Below, one piece after another: positions 7,775 through 15,276 of a DNA stretch of 40,214 nucleotides. Source of the DNA: Campylobacteraceae bacterium. GTDB taxonomy: Bacteria; Campylobacterota; Campylobacteria; Campylobacterales; Campylobacteraceae. Position numbers and translations under genes: made by a program. The notes under the pieces were generated by a model. The model worked only from the letters and a program-made list of their open reading frames with translations. It was not told the DNA's origin and searched no databases. The first letter of the stretch is position 1; each line of letters opens with the position of its first letter. Location: positions 1 through 40,214 of the forward strand of contig JAITAB010000050.1 in assembly GCA_031284315.1 (NCBI GenBank), given 5' to 3'.

Positions 7775-8953
7775 TTAAAAAGTTATCAATTCAAGCGGAT
7801 TAATATGGTAATTTTTTTGCGTAACTTCAAAAGTCAAGTCCCTCTCAACTCTGCCTATCACATAACCTTTTTTTATCTTTTCGCCCGTTTGAATGGTCGG
7901 CGCAATTTTTGAAAGATGCGCGTAAATTGTATGGATACCATTAGAATTTTCAACAATTACAACATTTTTCAGTATGGAAGTCTCTTTTGCAAAAACCACT
8001 TTTCCATCAAGCACATTTTTTACTTCGCTGTCAGGAACTGCCGAACGAAGCACGACCGATTCGTTAAAAATCTTTATATTATATATCGGGTCTATATAGT
8101 CGCCGAATTTTTGCTGTACTGTGAATTTGCCAAGCGGCGCGATAGTTTTCGTGCCTTTGTATGAGCCTACTTTGCTTGTTTGGTATGATGAGCCGAGCTT
8201 TCGTACGCTTTCAAAATTGTCAGGCACTACAACGGCGCTTTTTGTGTCGCGTTCCAAAATTTTCAATCCCTCCAGCGTTTTTTGCAGTTCGGATTTTTCA
8301 TTTTGTATGGCTTTGATGCGCTCCGTGTACTCGGCTTTTTCCTTTTCTATATTGCTTATGGTTTTTGTTTTGCTGTTTTTGAGCGCGTCAAGATTCTTTT
8401 TTTTCGCCGCCAATTCATCAATGGTGCGCTGTATTATTTTTAATCTTTCGCTTGAATACCTTATCTGTTCGTTTGTTTTGTCATATTTTTTGGAATACTC
8501 TTCAAAATCCCTGTTTGTCGCCGCGCCAAGCTGTTTTAGAGCCTCATTTGCTATAATGCTCTCTACGCCCTCCTCATAATCCTTGTCTATGACCAAAAAA
8601 TATGCAAAATCTTTCGTTATTATCTCCACAAGGCTGTTTTCTATCTCTTTTTGCTCTTTTTTTAGATTTTGATTGCTTTTTTGAAGCGTTACAAGCTCAT
8701 CTCTGATGCCGTCCACCTCGTTTTGCTGTTTAGCTATTTCGTCATTTAACTTGTCAATATCGTTTTGAGTTTTTTTCAGTGCGTTTTCTTCTTTTTGCAG
8801 AGTTTTGGATATTTCGCCAAGCTCTCGTTTCAGGCTTTTTTCAAGCTGATTTTTACTTTCAAGCGTTTTTGAATTGTCCGCTATCTGCGCGCTTGCGTTA
8901 TTGTCGGCGTGTATATAAATAGCGGCTAAAAGCAAAAAAATAATCTTTTTCAT
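7775..8953 (-). CDS. envC: EnvC-like murein hydrolase activator (degenerate LytM/M23 domain)
   Basis: 392 aa: signal peptide (1-16, cleavage after IHA), a long coiled coil (~28-235, rich in K, E, Q and heptad leucines), then a LytM/peptidase M23 domain (~270-392). Three of the usual zinc-ligand positions look lost: the HxxxD of active LytM enzymes aligns with NESVV in IKIFNESVVLRS, and the final HxH is LTF in DLTFEVTQ; only the histidine in YAHLS remains. EnvC of E. coli is likewise inactive and works by activating amidases when recruited by FtsEX. Here ftsE and ftsX lie directly upstream, the ftsX stop overlapping this start by 1 nt, which strongly supports the same role. Campylobacter jejuni Cj1275c occupies the equivalent place as far as I recall. 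Confidence 0.85.
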   Translation of the reverse strand: MKKIIFLLLAAIYIHADNNASAQIADNSKTLESKNQLEKSLKRELGEISKTLQKEENALKKTQNDIDKLNDEIAKQQNEVDGIRDELVTLQKSNQNLKKEQKEIENSLVEIITKDFAYFLVIDKDYEEGVESIIANEALKQLGAATNRDFEEYSKKYDKTNEQIRYSSERLKIIQRTIDELAAKKKNLDALKNSKTKTISNIEKEKAEYTERIKAIQNEKSELQKTLEGLKILERDTKSAVVVPDNFESVRKLGSSYQTSKVGSYKGTKTIAPLGKFTVQQKFGDYIDPIYNIKIFNESVVLRSAVPDSEVKNVLDGKVVFAKETSILKNVVIVENSNGIHTIYAHLSKIAPTIQTGEKIKKGYVIGRVERDLTFEVTQKNYHINPLELITF

Positions 8954-9762
8954 TAAACCTGTTTTACTTTCATCATTGCCAAAGTTGTAGAAACGATAGA
9001 TATGACAAGCGCAATGCCAAGCAGTATGCTGCCCTCCATGAAGATATTAAAATGCGGAACGGCGATATTTAATTCTCTCAGCGCGTTGGCGGCGGTCGGC
9101 GCTTTGTCAAGCAGGAAAAATATAACAGCCGCGCCGAATGAAGCTAAAAACGAATCTGTTACCGCCATTTTGTACAAAACCGCGCTTTTACGCCAGTATG
9201 AAGCCCCGAAAAGATTCATGACAAACATTCTTTCCTGATGTTCGTAAGTCCAGATACGCATCTGTTTTACGATAAGAAGCAGCGAAGTAATCACGATAAA
9301 AATCGCAAAAACGGTTACTATAAAATCTAAAAGTTTCAACATGTGGTAAATTTTGTTGTATGTTTTGGCGAAAATTTCTACTTTTGTGATTGAGGGATAT
9401 TTCAAAAGGTCGTTTTTCAGCGAATTTGCGATACTTGCAGATGGAAAACGGTCAAGTTTTAATGTATAAAATTTTGGCATGGACTCTTTAATGGCTTCCA
9501 TGTGCTGAAGCGTTACATCGTCTTTAAAGCGTGATAGAGTGTTTTCCAAGTCAATTATCTCTATGGATTTGATAACGGGTTTGTACTCTATCAGCTCTTT
9601 TTCGTCTATGGCGGCGCTTGCGCTGATAATCACGGAATAATCGTCTGCGAGATATTTTTCATACTCTTTTATGACTTTATTTACAAATATGACAAACTGC
9701 AAACTGCAAAGCAGTACAAAAAGCGAAAAAACGACAGAGAAGTGGTTTTTAAATAATTTCAT
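8953..9762 (-). CDS. ftsX: Cell division protein FtsX
   Basis: 269 aa with FtsX topology: N-terminal membrane helix (~9-30), a periplasmic domain (~31-140) that binds EnvC in characterised systems, then three further helices (around VTVFAIFIVITSLLLIV, SFLASFGAAVIFFLL and SILLGIALVISIVSTTLAMM). The cytoplasmic loop between helices 2 and 3 includes ERMFVMNLFGASYWRK, the conserved EMxLLGAS-like coupling segment. It overlaps ftsE by 14 nt. Together with FtsE and EnvC it should couple ATP hydrolysis to septal peptidoglycan splitting. Confidence 0.9.
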   Translation of the reverse strand: MKLFKNHFSVVFSLFVLLCSLQFVIFVNKVIKEYEKYLADDYSVIISASAAIDEKELIEYKPVIKSIEIIDLENTLSRFKDDVTLQHMEAIKESMPKFYTLKLDRFPSASIANSLKNDLLKYPSITKVEIFAKTYNKIYHMLKLLDFIVTVFAIFIVITSLLLIVKQMRIWTYEHQERMFVMNLFGASYWRKSAVLYKMAVTDSFLASFGAAVIFFLLDKAPTAANALRELNIAVPHFNIFMEGSILLGIALVISIVSTTLAMMKVKQV

Positions 9763-10417
9763 GTAAAAACCCTTCGTCTATAAAAAAGTGCTTGTAATGA
9801 ATGTTAATTGTTGACGGGATATGATGCGTTACGACAACGACCGTTGTATTTAAAAACTCTTTCGCACTGCGCAGAAGATTCCATATCACTTCGCTTGAAT
9901 AATCGTCAAGATTGCCCGTCGGCTCGTCTGCTAGTATCAGTACGGGATTGTGCGCCAAAGCCCTTGCCATCGCGACTCTTTGCTGTTCGCCGCCGCTTAA
10001 TTCCAAAGGATATTTGTTGGCTTTATGCAAAAGTTTGACATGTTTTAAAAGTTTGTGCGCTTGGTTGATACAGACTGATTTTGCAAAACCGTTTATTATC
10101 AGCGGCAGCATGACATTTTTTTCAATCGTCCATTCGTTTATAAGCCTGTAATCTTGAAAAATAATGCCGATATGCCGTCTTAGCGTATTCATTTTTGCGT
10201 TTGTGATATCTTTCATGTCAAGTCCGCATACATTCAAAGTTCCCGCGCTCGGCGGTATTTCACCGTATATAGACTTCAAAATCGTACTTTTGCCGCTGCC
10301 GCTTTTACCGACTATAAATACAAAATCCTTCTGTTCTATCACAGCCGTTGCATCTACGATAACAGGTTTTCCGCCGTACCCTAAGGAGAGCGAATTCATC
10401 TCTATCAAACTACCCAT
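9749..10417 (-). CDS. ftsE: Cell division ATP-binding protein FtsE
   Basis: A 222 aa ABC ATPase: Walker [10 protein letters not shown] (37-45), Q-loop FQDYRLI (88-94), signature LSGGEQQ (140-146), Walker B ILADEP (161-166, catalytic E165), D-loop GNLDD and H-loop H198. The short length and FQDYRLI are typical of FtsE. It lies between trmB (8 nt overlap) and ftsX (14 nt overlap) on the minus strand. Confidence 0.94.
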   Translation of the reverse strand: MGSLIEMNSLSLGYGGKPVIVDATAVIEQKDFVFIVGKSGSGKSTILKSIYGEIPPSAGTLNVCGLDMKDITNAKMNTLRRHIGIIFQDYRLINEWTIEKNVMLPLIINGFAKSVCINQAHKLLKHVKLLHKANKYPLELSGGEQQRVAMARALAHNPVLILADEPTGNLDDYSSEVIWNLLRSAKEFLNTTVVVVTHHIPSTINIHYKHFFIDEGFLHEII

Positions 10418-11570
10418 TTAACCACTTTTTTATAACTTCATGCGCCGCTTTATTTGCCGCAGTGGCATATGCGCCATTTGGAAAATATGATATTTTATCC
10501 TCTTCGGCAACGATGAACATGTGTTCTGCTCTGTCATATGCGCCGAACGCGGCTTTTATCACAACTCTATTATAGCCTGCGTACATCTCTTCAAAATGTA
10601 CAAAAAAATTACCGCCTCTGAAAAGCTTCGGAGTAAAATTTTGTCTAATTTTATCAATATTATTTAAAAAATCAAAATGCAGTCTTGAAAGTGCGCTGTT
10701 ATCGGAACTCAATTTAGTATTGGTTAATGTAATATCGTAGATATTTTTTTTCAGTCTTTTCCATCTGTCTTCATATTTACTGTTTATTTCAAGATTGAAA
10801 TTTTTCAAGATTCTGATATCGGTTTGTGGATTTTGCATGAAAATATCAAGCGCATATTTGCAGTATTCTTCGCTGTCGGTTCTTAATTCCAGCGTTCCAC
10901 CGATTTTTAAAACTCTCAAAGCTTCATCAGTAAAATAAGGACTTATAACCCTTCTGTGCGGCTTTTTATCCCATGGAACGGGAAAATGAATAAATATTTT
11001 AGAAACGGAGTTTGAGCGTAAAAATTCCATTAAAATTCTGGAATCATAATTGATTAAAATCACATTTTTAAGCCCCATGATATCGCACTGTTTTGCGCTC
11101 TGTTCAATGGAAGGTCTATGTATCTCTATGCCGATTAAAAGTTTATCGGGGTTGTTTTTTGCCTGATAGAGAAGATGTCTGCCGCTGCCGAATCCTATCT
11201 CCAAAAACAACTCTTTGTCAAATATAAAATTTTGCGCAAAAAAATCTATCTCTTTAATTATCGGATTTTTTATCTCCGTTCTGTTTGACGAGGGGAGGGC
11301 GTTTTGAAAAAGGATATTGCATTCTGCTTTTTTAGCATACTCCATGAGCGTGCGCTGCAAAAATATAACTTGTGAAGGGCGCGAGAGTTTCTCGCCTTTT
11401 ATGATAAATTTCGGCGTTCTGCTTTTTACTTGTATAAAAAATTCTTCTCCTCCGCAGCGCGTCTTAATAAGGTCGGTATCTTTTGAGGTTACTTCCCATA
11501 AAAAATCAACGCCTTCACTGTTAAAAGGCAATAAAGGCTTATTGATAAAATCTGTTATGACATTTGGCAT
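10410..11570 (-). CDS. trmB: tRNA (guanine-N7-)-methyltransferase, long form
   Basis: 386 aa, well above the ~220-240 aa of E. coli TrmB; the extra ~110 N-terminal residues and a C-terminal tail are usual in Campylobacterota. The SAM motif I is EIGFGSGRHLLYQA (124-137), followed by GIEIHRPSIEQSAKQC and the TrmB-specific FPVPWDKKPHRR, then LKIGGTLELRTDSEEYCKYA. It methylates G46 of tRNA. It starts 6 nt after the FlpA-like gene and overlaps ftsE by 8 nt; the same trmB-ftsE-ftsX order is found in C. jejuni. Confidence 0.9.
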   Translation of the reverse strand: MPNVITDFINKPLLPFNSEGVDFLWEVTSKDTDLIKTRCGGEEFFIQVKSRTPKFIIKGEKLSRPSQVIFLQRTLMEYAKKAECNILFQNALPSSNRTEIKNPIIKEIDFFAQNFIFDKELFLEIGFGSGRHLLYQAKNNPDKLLIGIEIHRPSIEQSAKQCDIMGLKNVILINYDSRILMEFLRSNSVSKIFIHFPVPWDKKPHRRVISPYFTDEALRVLKIGGTLELRTDSEEYCKYALDIFMQNPQTDIRILKNFNLEINSKYEDRWKRLKKNIYDITLTNTKLSSDNSALSRLHFDFLNNIDKIRQNFTPKLFRGGNFFVHFEEMYAGYNRVVIKAAFGAYDRAEHMFIVAEEDKISYFPNGAYATAANKAAHEVIKKWLNG

Positions 11571-11576
11571 CAGATT

Positions 11577-12818
11577 TTAATGCTGCGCGGTGTCGGGAAT
11601 GGTAATAACTGCTTTTGATGACGGTTTTGATATAAGTCCGTATCTGTCAACAGCAGAAACGGTATAAGAGTATTCCACGCCTGCCGATACATCGTTATCT
11701 ATAAAGGTATTGCGCATCACATTCGTATAAGTCAGCGTACCGCTTTTGCTTATGCGTTCTATCTGATATTTTACGGCTCTGCTTGAAGTGTCGCTCCATC
11801 CTATCAATACTTTCATCATGTCATGTCTTATGACATTTATCGCAGGAGACGAAGGCGTTTCAAGCGTAGCTCCCATGACAGGCACGGCTTGTCTTGGAGA
11901 CTCTAAACCGTCCTTATCTACGGCTGTTATGTAATAATATCTTGCCGTGCCGTCGCTTTTTATCACATCTTCGTAACTTGTGGACTTTGTCGTAACTAAA
12001 TGGGTAAAGAAGAGATTTGAAAAATTGGCTCTGTAAATATTATACTGCGTAATGTCCTGATACATCGGAGTATCCCATGAGATGAGTATTTTTCTGGGAA
12101 GATTGTTGGTTGTTCTGAGATTTTCCACAACGGGCGGAAGCGGCTTTGTCTGCGCTTCTACTGTTTGGCTTGGCGCAGATAAAACGCCGTCATAAGTCTT
12201 GGCTATAATCCTGTATCTGTATGATTTGCTGTCCGCTAATTTGCTATCTATATACTCTGCGCTGAGTCTGCCCTCCACAGTAGCCAAATATGACCATTTG
12301 GACGAAACAAAATCATTTCTTTCTATAACATACGCGGAAACTCTCTCAGACGGATGCGGACGCCATATAAGTTTTATGCGGCTGGGAAGTCCGACCATAG
12401 CCTGAACAAAAGGCACCGGTTCAATGGCTCCTTGCGTGGTTATCCTTATGGTTTCGCTTGGGTTTGATTCGCGTTTGTCTTTTGAAAAAGAGCTGATTTT
12501 ATAGATATAAGGAGTGTTCGGAGCGAGATTTTTATCCGTAAAATGCGAAATATATTTGTCGTCTATCGTTGCTACTCGTTCAAGTTTGCCGCTGTTGTTG
12601 TCGGCTCCGGCTCTGTAAATGTGGTATCCTTCCACATCAGGATTGTGAATAGGCGACCATTCAAGGGCGATTTGCGTTATATCTGAAAGCGATTTTATGT
12701 CGCTGATAACGGGAAGACTTGGGTCAATAGTCGGTTTTTGCGGAGTTGAAGGGTATTGGCAGCCGCTAAAAATCGCTATTAAGGCGCAAAACAATAATGT
12801 CGGCACGAAGCGTTTCAT
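11577..12818 (-). CDS. flpA: Fibronectin type III repeat lipoprotein (FlpA-like)
   Basis: 413 aa from the ATG at 12818, which has AGGAGAA just upstream; an in-frame ATG at 12869 would put 17 charged residues before the signal peptide. The lipoprotein signal is MKRFVPTLLFCALIAIFSGC with C20 as lipid anchor. Four Fn3-like modules of ~90 residues follow, each with a W in the first sheet (LEWSP, LIWRPHP, ISWDTP, IGWSDT), a mid-module tyrosine strand (YHIYRA, YVIERN, YNIYRA, YQIERI) and a terminal YxYKI/YxYRI/YYYIT/YSYTVSAVDRYG strand. C. jejuni FlpA (Cj1279c), an adhesin that binds host fibronectin, has the same architecture and sits next to trmB. Whether this bacterium uses it for adhesion is unknown. 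The start lies inside the 3' end of the upstream gene. Confidence 0.83.
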   Translation of the reverse strand: MKRFVPTLLFCALIAIFSGCQYPSTPQKPTIDPSLPVISDIKSLSDITQIALEWSPIHNPDVEGYHIYRAGADNNSGKLERVATIDDKYISHFTDKNLAPNTPYIYKISSFSKDKRESNPSETIRITTQGAIEPVPFVQAMVGLPSRIKLIWRPHPSERVSAYVIERNDFVSSKWSYLATVEGRLSAEYIDSKLADSKSYRYRIIAKTYDGVLSAPSQTVEAQTKPLPPVVENLRTTNNLPRKILISWDTPMYQDITQYNIYRANFSNLFFTHLVTTKSTSYEDVIKSDGTARYYYITAVDKDGLESPRQAVPVMGATLETPSSPAINVIRHDMMKVLIGWSDTSSRAVKYQIERISKSGTLTYTNVMRNTFIDNDVSAGVEYSYTVSAVDRYGLISKPSSKAVITIPDTAQH

Positions 12819-13734
12819 GGATATTCTCCTCTGTAAAAAATCTAAACAGCTGCTCTTTAAAATCATCATACAAAGGGGCGGTAAAAATCATCTCTTTGCC
12901 GCTTTTAGGATGAATCAAATATAAATAATAAGCATGCAGCATAACTCTTCTAATTTTATCTTTTTGGCTCTTAAAACCGTATAAATTATCACCCAAAATA
13001 TGGCGTCCAATCGCGCTTAAATGCACTCTTATTTGATGCGTTCTGCCTGTGTAAAGCTTTGCGCCAATGAGTTCTATTTGTTCCATTTCATTTGTAAGCA
13101 GCGAACAAAATGCGCTTTTCGCGGCTCTGCCGTTTTGTACAACAGCCATTTTCAGGCGGTTTTTCGGATTTCTGCCGATTGGTTTATCCACAATCGTATC
13201 ATTTTTAAGCGGATAATCTATCAGCGCCAGATAATAACGCCCCAAAGTCCTGTTTTCAAGCTGTTTTGCCAAATTCGCATGAGAGGCGTTATTTTTGGCG
13301 ATGATAAGCGCGCCGCTTGTCTCCTTGTCTATTCTGTGGACTATGCCGTTTCTCTCTTCGCCGCTCAAAGTAGAGAGGGAGATATTTTTGGATTTCAGCC
13401 AGTCCACTACGGTAGGCTCTTTGACGCTCGGAGCAGTATGAACGGTAATATGCGGCGGTTTGTTTATGATGAGAATATCTTCGTCTTCAAAAATTATCGG
13501 GATATCAAAATCAACGCAGCTTCTTTCATGAGGCTTTGTCTGCGGAAACTCTATATGCACTATGTCTTGCATATTTAATTTCATGCCGGCTTTTGTCTGC
13601 GTTACGCCCTCTACGCTTACAAGAGCATTTTTTATAAGCTCCGTTATACTGTTTCTTGATACATTAAGTTCGGCTGTCAAAAAATGGTCTAAGCGCACAT
13701 TCTTTTTTTCGAATACAAATGTTTTTGTCCGCAC
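12766..13734 (-). CDS. RluA-family 23S rRNA pseudouridine synthase
   Basis: 322 aa: an S4 RNA-binding domain (~13-60; RLDHFLTAELNVSRNSITELIKNALVSVEG), then the RluA catalytic domain with NKPPHITVHT, HRIDKETSG containing the catalytic D136, LGRYYLAL and the GRTHQIRVHLSAIGRHILGD motif. It resembles RluC/RluD; the exact uridine target cannot be told by eye. It starts with GTG and an AAGGA site upstream. The last 53 nt overlap the FlpA-like gene. It heads the minus-strand operon and is divergent from rodA; the 63-bp gap holds both promoters. Confidence 0.9.
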   Translation of the reverse strand: MRTKTFVFEKKNVRLDHFLTAELNVSRNSITELIKNALVSVEGVTQTKAGMKLNMQDIVHIEFPQTKPHERSCVDFDIPIIFEDEDILIINKPPHITVHTAPSVKEPTVVDWLKSKNISLSTLSGEERNGIVHRIDKETSGALIIAKNNASHANLAKQLENRTLGRYYLALIDYPLKNDTIVDKPIGRNPKNRLKMAVVQNGRAAKSAFCSLLTNEMEQIELIGAKLYTGRTHQIRVHLSAIGRHILGDNLYGFKSQKDKIRRVMLHAYYLYLIHPKSGKEMIFTAPLYDDFKEQLFRFFTEENIHETLRADIIVLRLNSDF

Positions 13735-13759
13735 TTTTATCCTTGTTTAGTTTGTTATC

Positions 13760-13769
13760 TGTTATAATA
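13760..13769. promoter_or_regulatory. Overlapping divergent -10 elements between the pseudouridine synthase gene and rodA
   Basis: On the + strand TATAAT (13763-13768) is preceded by TGT, giving an extended -10 for rodA 29 nt before its ATG. Read on the minus strand the same bases give TATTAT (13764-13769) ~30 nt before the pseudouridine synthase GTG. The motif is nearly self-complementary, so one AT-rich core can serve both genes. Confidence 0.6.
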
Positions 13770-13797
13770 CAAAAAATTTTTTAAAAAGCGGATTTTA

Positions 13798-14904
13798 ATG
13801 CTTTATATAGACAGACGAATTATAACCCATTTTGATATTCTTATACCTGTTATAGTTATACCGATTATCGCGCTTTCATACTATCTCATATCTGAATCAA
13901 GCTCCATGCTTGCGACTAAACAGCTTGCCTATTTTCTGATAGGATTTGGCGCATTTTTACTCTTTTTTCTAATTCCAATTAGAAAAATTGAGTGGCTTAT
14001 ACCGTTTTTTTACTGGGTCGGCATCGTAATTATAGTTATCGTGGAGTTTTTAGGTTCGGAAAAACTTGGAGGACAGAGGTGGTTCAGTCTGCCGTTTACG
14101 AATTTTACGATTCAGCCCTCCGAGATATTCAAACCGATTTTTTTATTGATGCTCTGCTATCTTATCAAGCAGACTCCGCCGCCGACAGAGGGATACTCTT
14201 ATAAGGCATTTGCGAAGATAAGCTTTTTCATACTGCTGCCGTTTTTTTTGATAGCCAAACAGCCTGATCTTGGAACTGCAACTGTGCTTTTAATAGCGGG
14301 ATACGGCATACTGTTTATTGTCGGCGTAAATAAGCGAATATGGATAATGCTTGCTGTTGTCGCCGCGGTGGCAAGTCCGATTGTATATAACTATGCTTTG
14401 CATGATTACCAAAAAAAGAGGATTTTGGACTTTTTGGGAGATACCCCGAGTTATCACTTGGAACAGTCGGTTATAGCCATAGGTTCAGGCGGCTTGCTTG
14501 GCAAAAATAAGGAAGAAGCTACGCAGACACAGTTTAAATTTTTACCCATCGCAACAAGCGATTTTATATTTTCAGCGCTTGTAGAGCGCAAAGGTTTTTT
14601 CGGAGGATTTGCGCTGCTTTTACTGTATGCGTTTTTGATATTCCATTTGACAACGCTTGCGTTTGACTTTAAAAATGATTATTTTACGCAGGTAATGGCT
14701 ACAGGTATCGCTTTTATGCTTTTTATACATGCGGGAGTAAATATTGCTATGACGATTGGTTTTGCGCCTGTTGTGGGCATTCCGCTGCCGCTTTTCAGTT
14801 ACGGCGGAAGCAGTTTTATCACATTCATGATATTTTTCGGTATTCTTGAAAATCTTTTGGCATTTCGTTTTGACCCAACTCACAAGTTAGTTAAATATCG
14901 CTGA
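13798..14904 (+). CDS. rodA: Rod-shape SEDS peptidoglycan glycosyltransferase RodA (MrdB)
   Basis: A 368 aa SEDS protein with ~10 transmembrane helices that polymerises glycan strands with PBP2 (mrdA, 4175). Conserved features: LGGQRWFSLPF and the IQPSEIFKP motif, KQPDLGTA, the catalytic aspartate segment ATSDFIFSALVE (D255) and the C-terminal PLPLFSYGGSSF. RodA and PBP2 are encoded in separate operons here, as in C. jejuni (Cj1282 and Cj0652, from memory). Confidence 0.93.
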   Translation: MLYIDRRIITHFDILIPVIVIPIIALSYYLISESSSMLATKQLAYFLIGFGAFLLFFLIPIRKIEWLIPFFYWVGIVIIVIVEFLGSEKLGGQRWFSLPFTNFTIQPSEIFKPIFLLMLCYLIKQTPPPTEGYSYKAFAKISFFILLPFFLIAKQPDLGTATVLLIAGYGILFIVGVNKRIWIMLAVVAAVASPIVYNYALHDYQKKRILDFLGDTPSYHLEQSVIAIGSGGLLGKNKEEATQTQFKFLPIATSDFIFSALVERKGFFGGFALLLLYAFLIFHLTTLAFDFKNDYFTQVMATGIAFMLFIHAGVNIAMTIGFAPVVGIPLPLFSYGGSSFITFMIFFGILENLLAFRFDPTHKLVKYR

Positions 14905-14908
14905 TAAA

Positions 14909-14936
14909 TTGTTTTTTAAGGAAAGATAGTTATAAT
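14909..14936 (+). promoter_or_regulatory. Promoter for the CAT-anticodon tRNA
   Basis: TTGTTT (14909-14914) and TATAAT (14931-14936) are separated by 16 nt and lie 21 nt before the tRNA 5' end, directly after the rodA stop. This is one of the best -10 matches in the window. Confidence 0.6.
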
Positions 14937-14957
14937 TTCACCCTTTAAAAACATTTT

Positions 14958-15034
14958 GGGTCCTTAGCTCAGTTGGTTAGAGCAACCCGCTCATAACGGG
15001 TTGGTCGCAGGTTCGAGTCCTGCAGGACCCACCA
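14958..15034 (+). tRNA. tRNA with CAT anticodon (Ile2 with lysidine, or elongator Met)
   Basis: A 77-nt cloverleaf with encoded CCA. The acceptor stem GGGTCCT pairs fully with AGGACCC; the D arm is AGCTCAGTTGGTTAGAGC; the anticodon stem ACCCG/CGGGT encloses loop CTCATAA, so the anticodon is CAT; the T arm is GCAGG-TTCGAGT-CCTGC. It lacks the initiator A1-C72 type mismatch, so it is not tRNA-fMet. The CCTTAGCTCAG start and TTGGTCGC variable region resemble E. coli ileX and Bacillus tRNA-Ile2 more than elongator tRNA-Met, which suggests an isoleucine tRNA whose C34 is modified to lysidine by TilS; this cannot be settled by eye. Confidence 0.93.
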
Positions 15035-15276
15035 CTTTTGGCTTTACTTTTTCAAATTTCCCCTGTATTTAATAAAAAATCACGCAAATTACAAACCCTG
15101 CCGAATTTTTATTTATTATGTCCAAAAGCCGATATACATATAATTTTATAAAAAAAGTATCTATTTCATATATTAAACTGCCGCATGTTTAAAAAAGCCG
15201 CGCACAGCAGTTTGTAATAATATATAAATAAGCTTGTTTGTAATAAAATAGAGCCTTTAATTTTATGGGAGATTTC
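15035..15276 (+). other. Leader region between the tRNA and the first DUF945 gene
   Basis: The 372 nt between rodA and the next gene hold the tRNA and ~240 nt of AT-rich sequence without an ORF. GTTTGTAATAA occurs twice (15210-15220 and 15236-15246), and TAAAAT at 15244-15249 is a plausible -10, 28 nt before the start codon. No terminator is evident after the tRNA. Confidence 0.4.

Noticed and set aside
8121-8579. 152-aa ORF antisense to envC, and similar long antisense ORFs (for example 22678-23208, 30535-31248)
   Set aside because: They are shadows of well-supported genes on the other strand, without domains or ribosome-binding sites.
12819-12869. Longer FlpA-like start at 12869
   Set aside because: It would place a non-signal segment ahead of a standard lipoprotein signal; the ATG at 12818 has a good ribosome-binding site.
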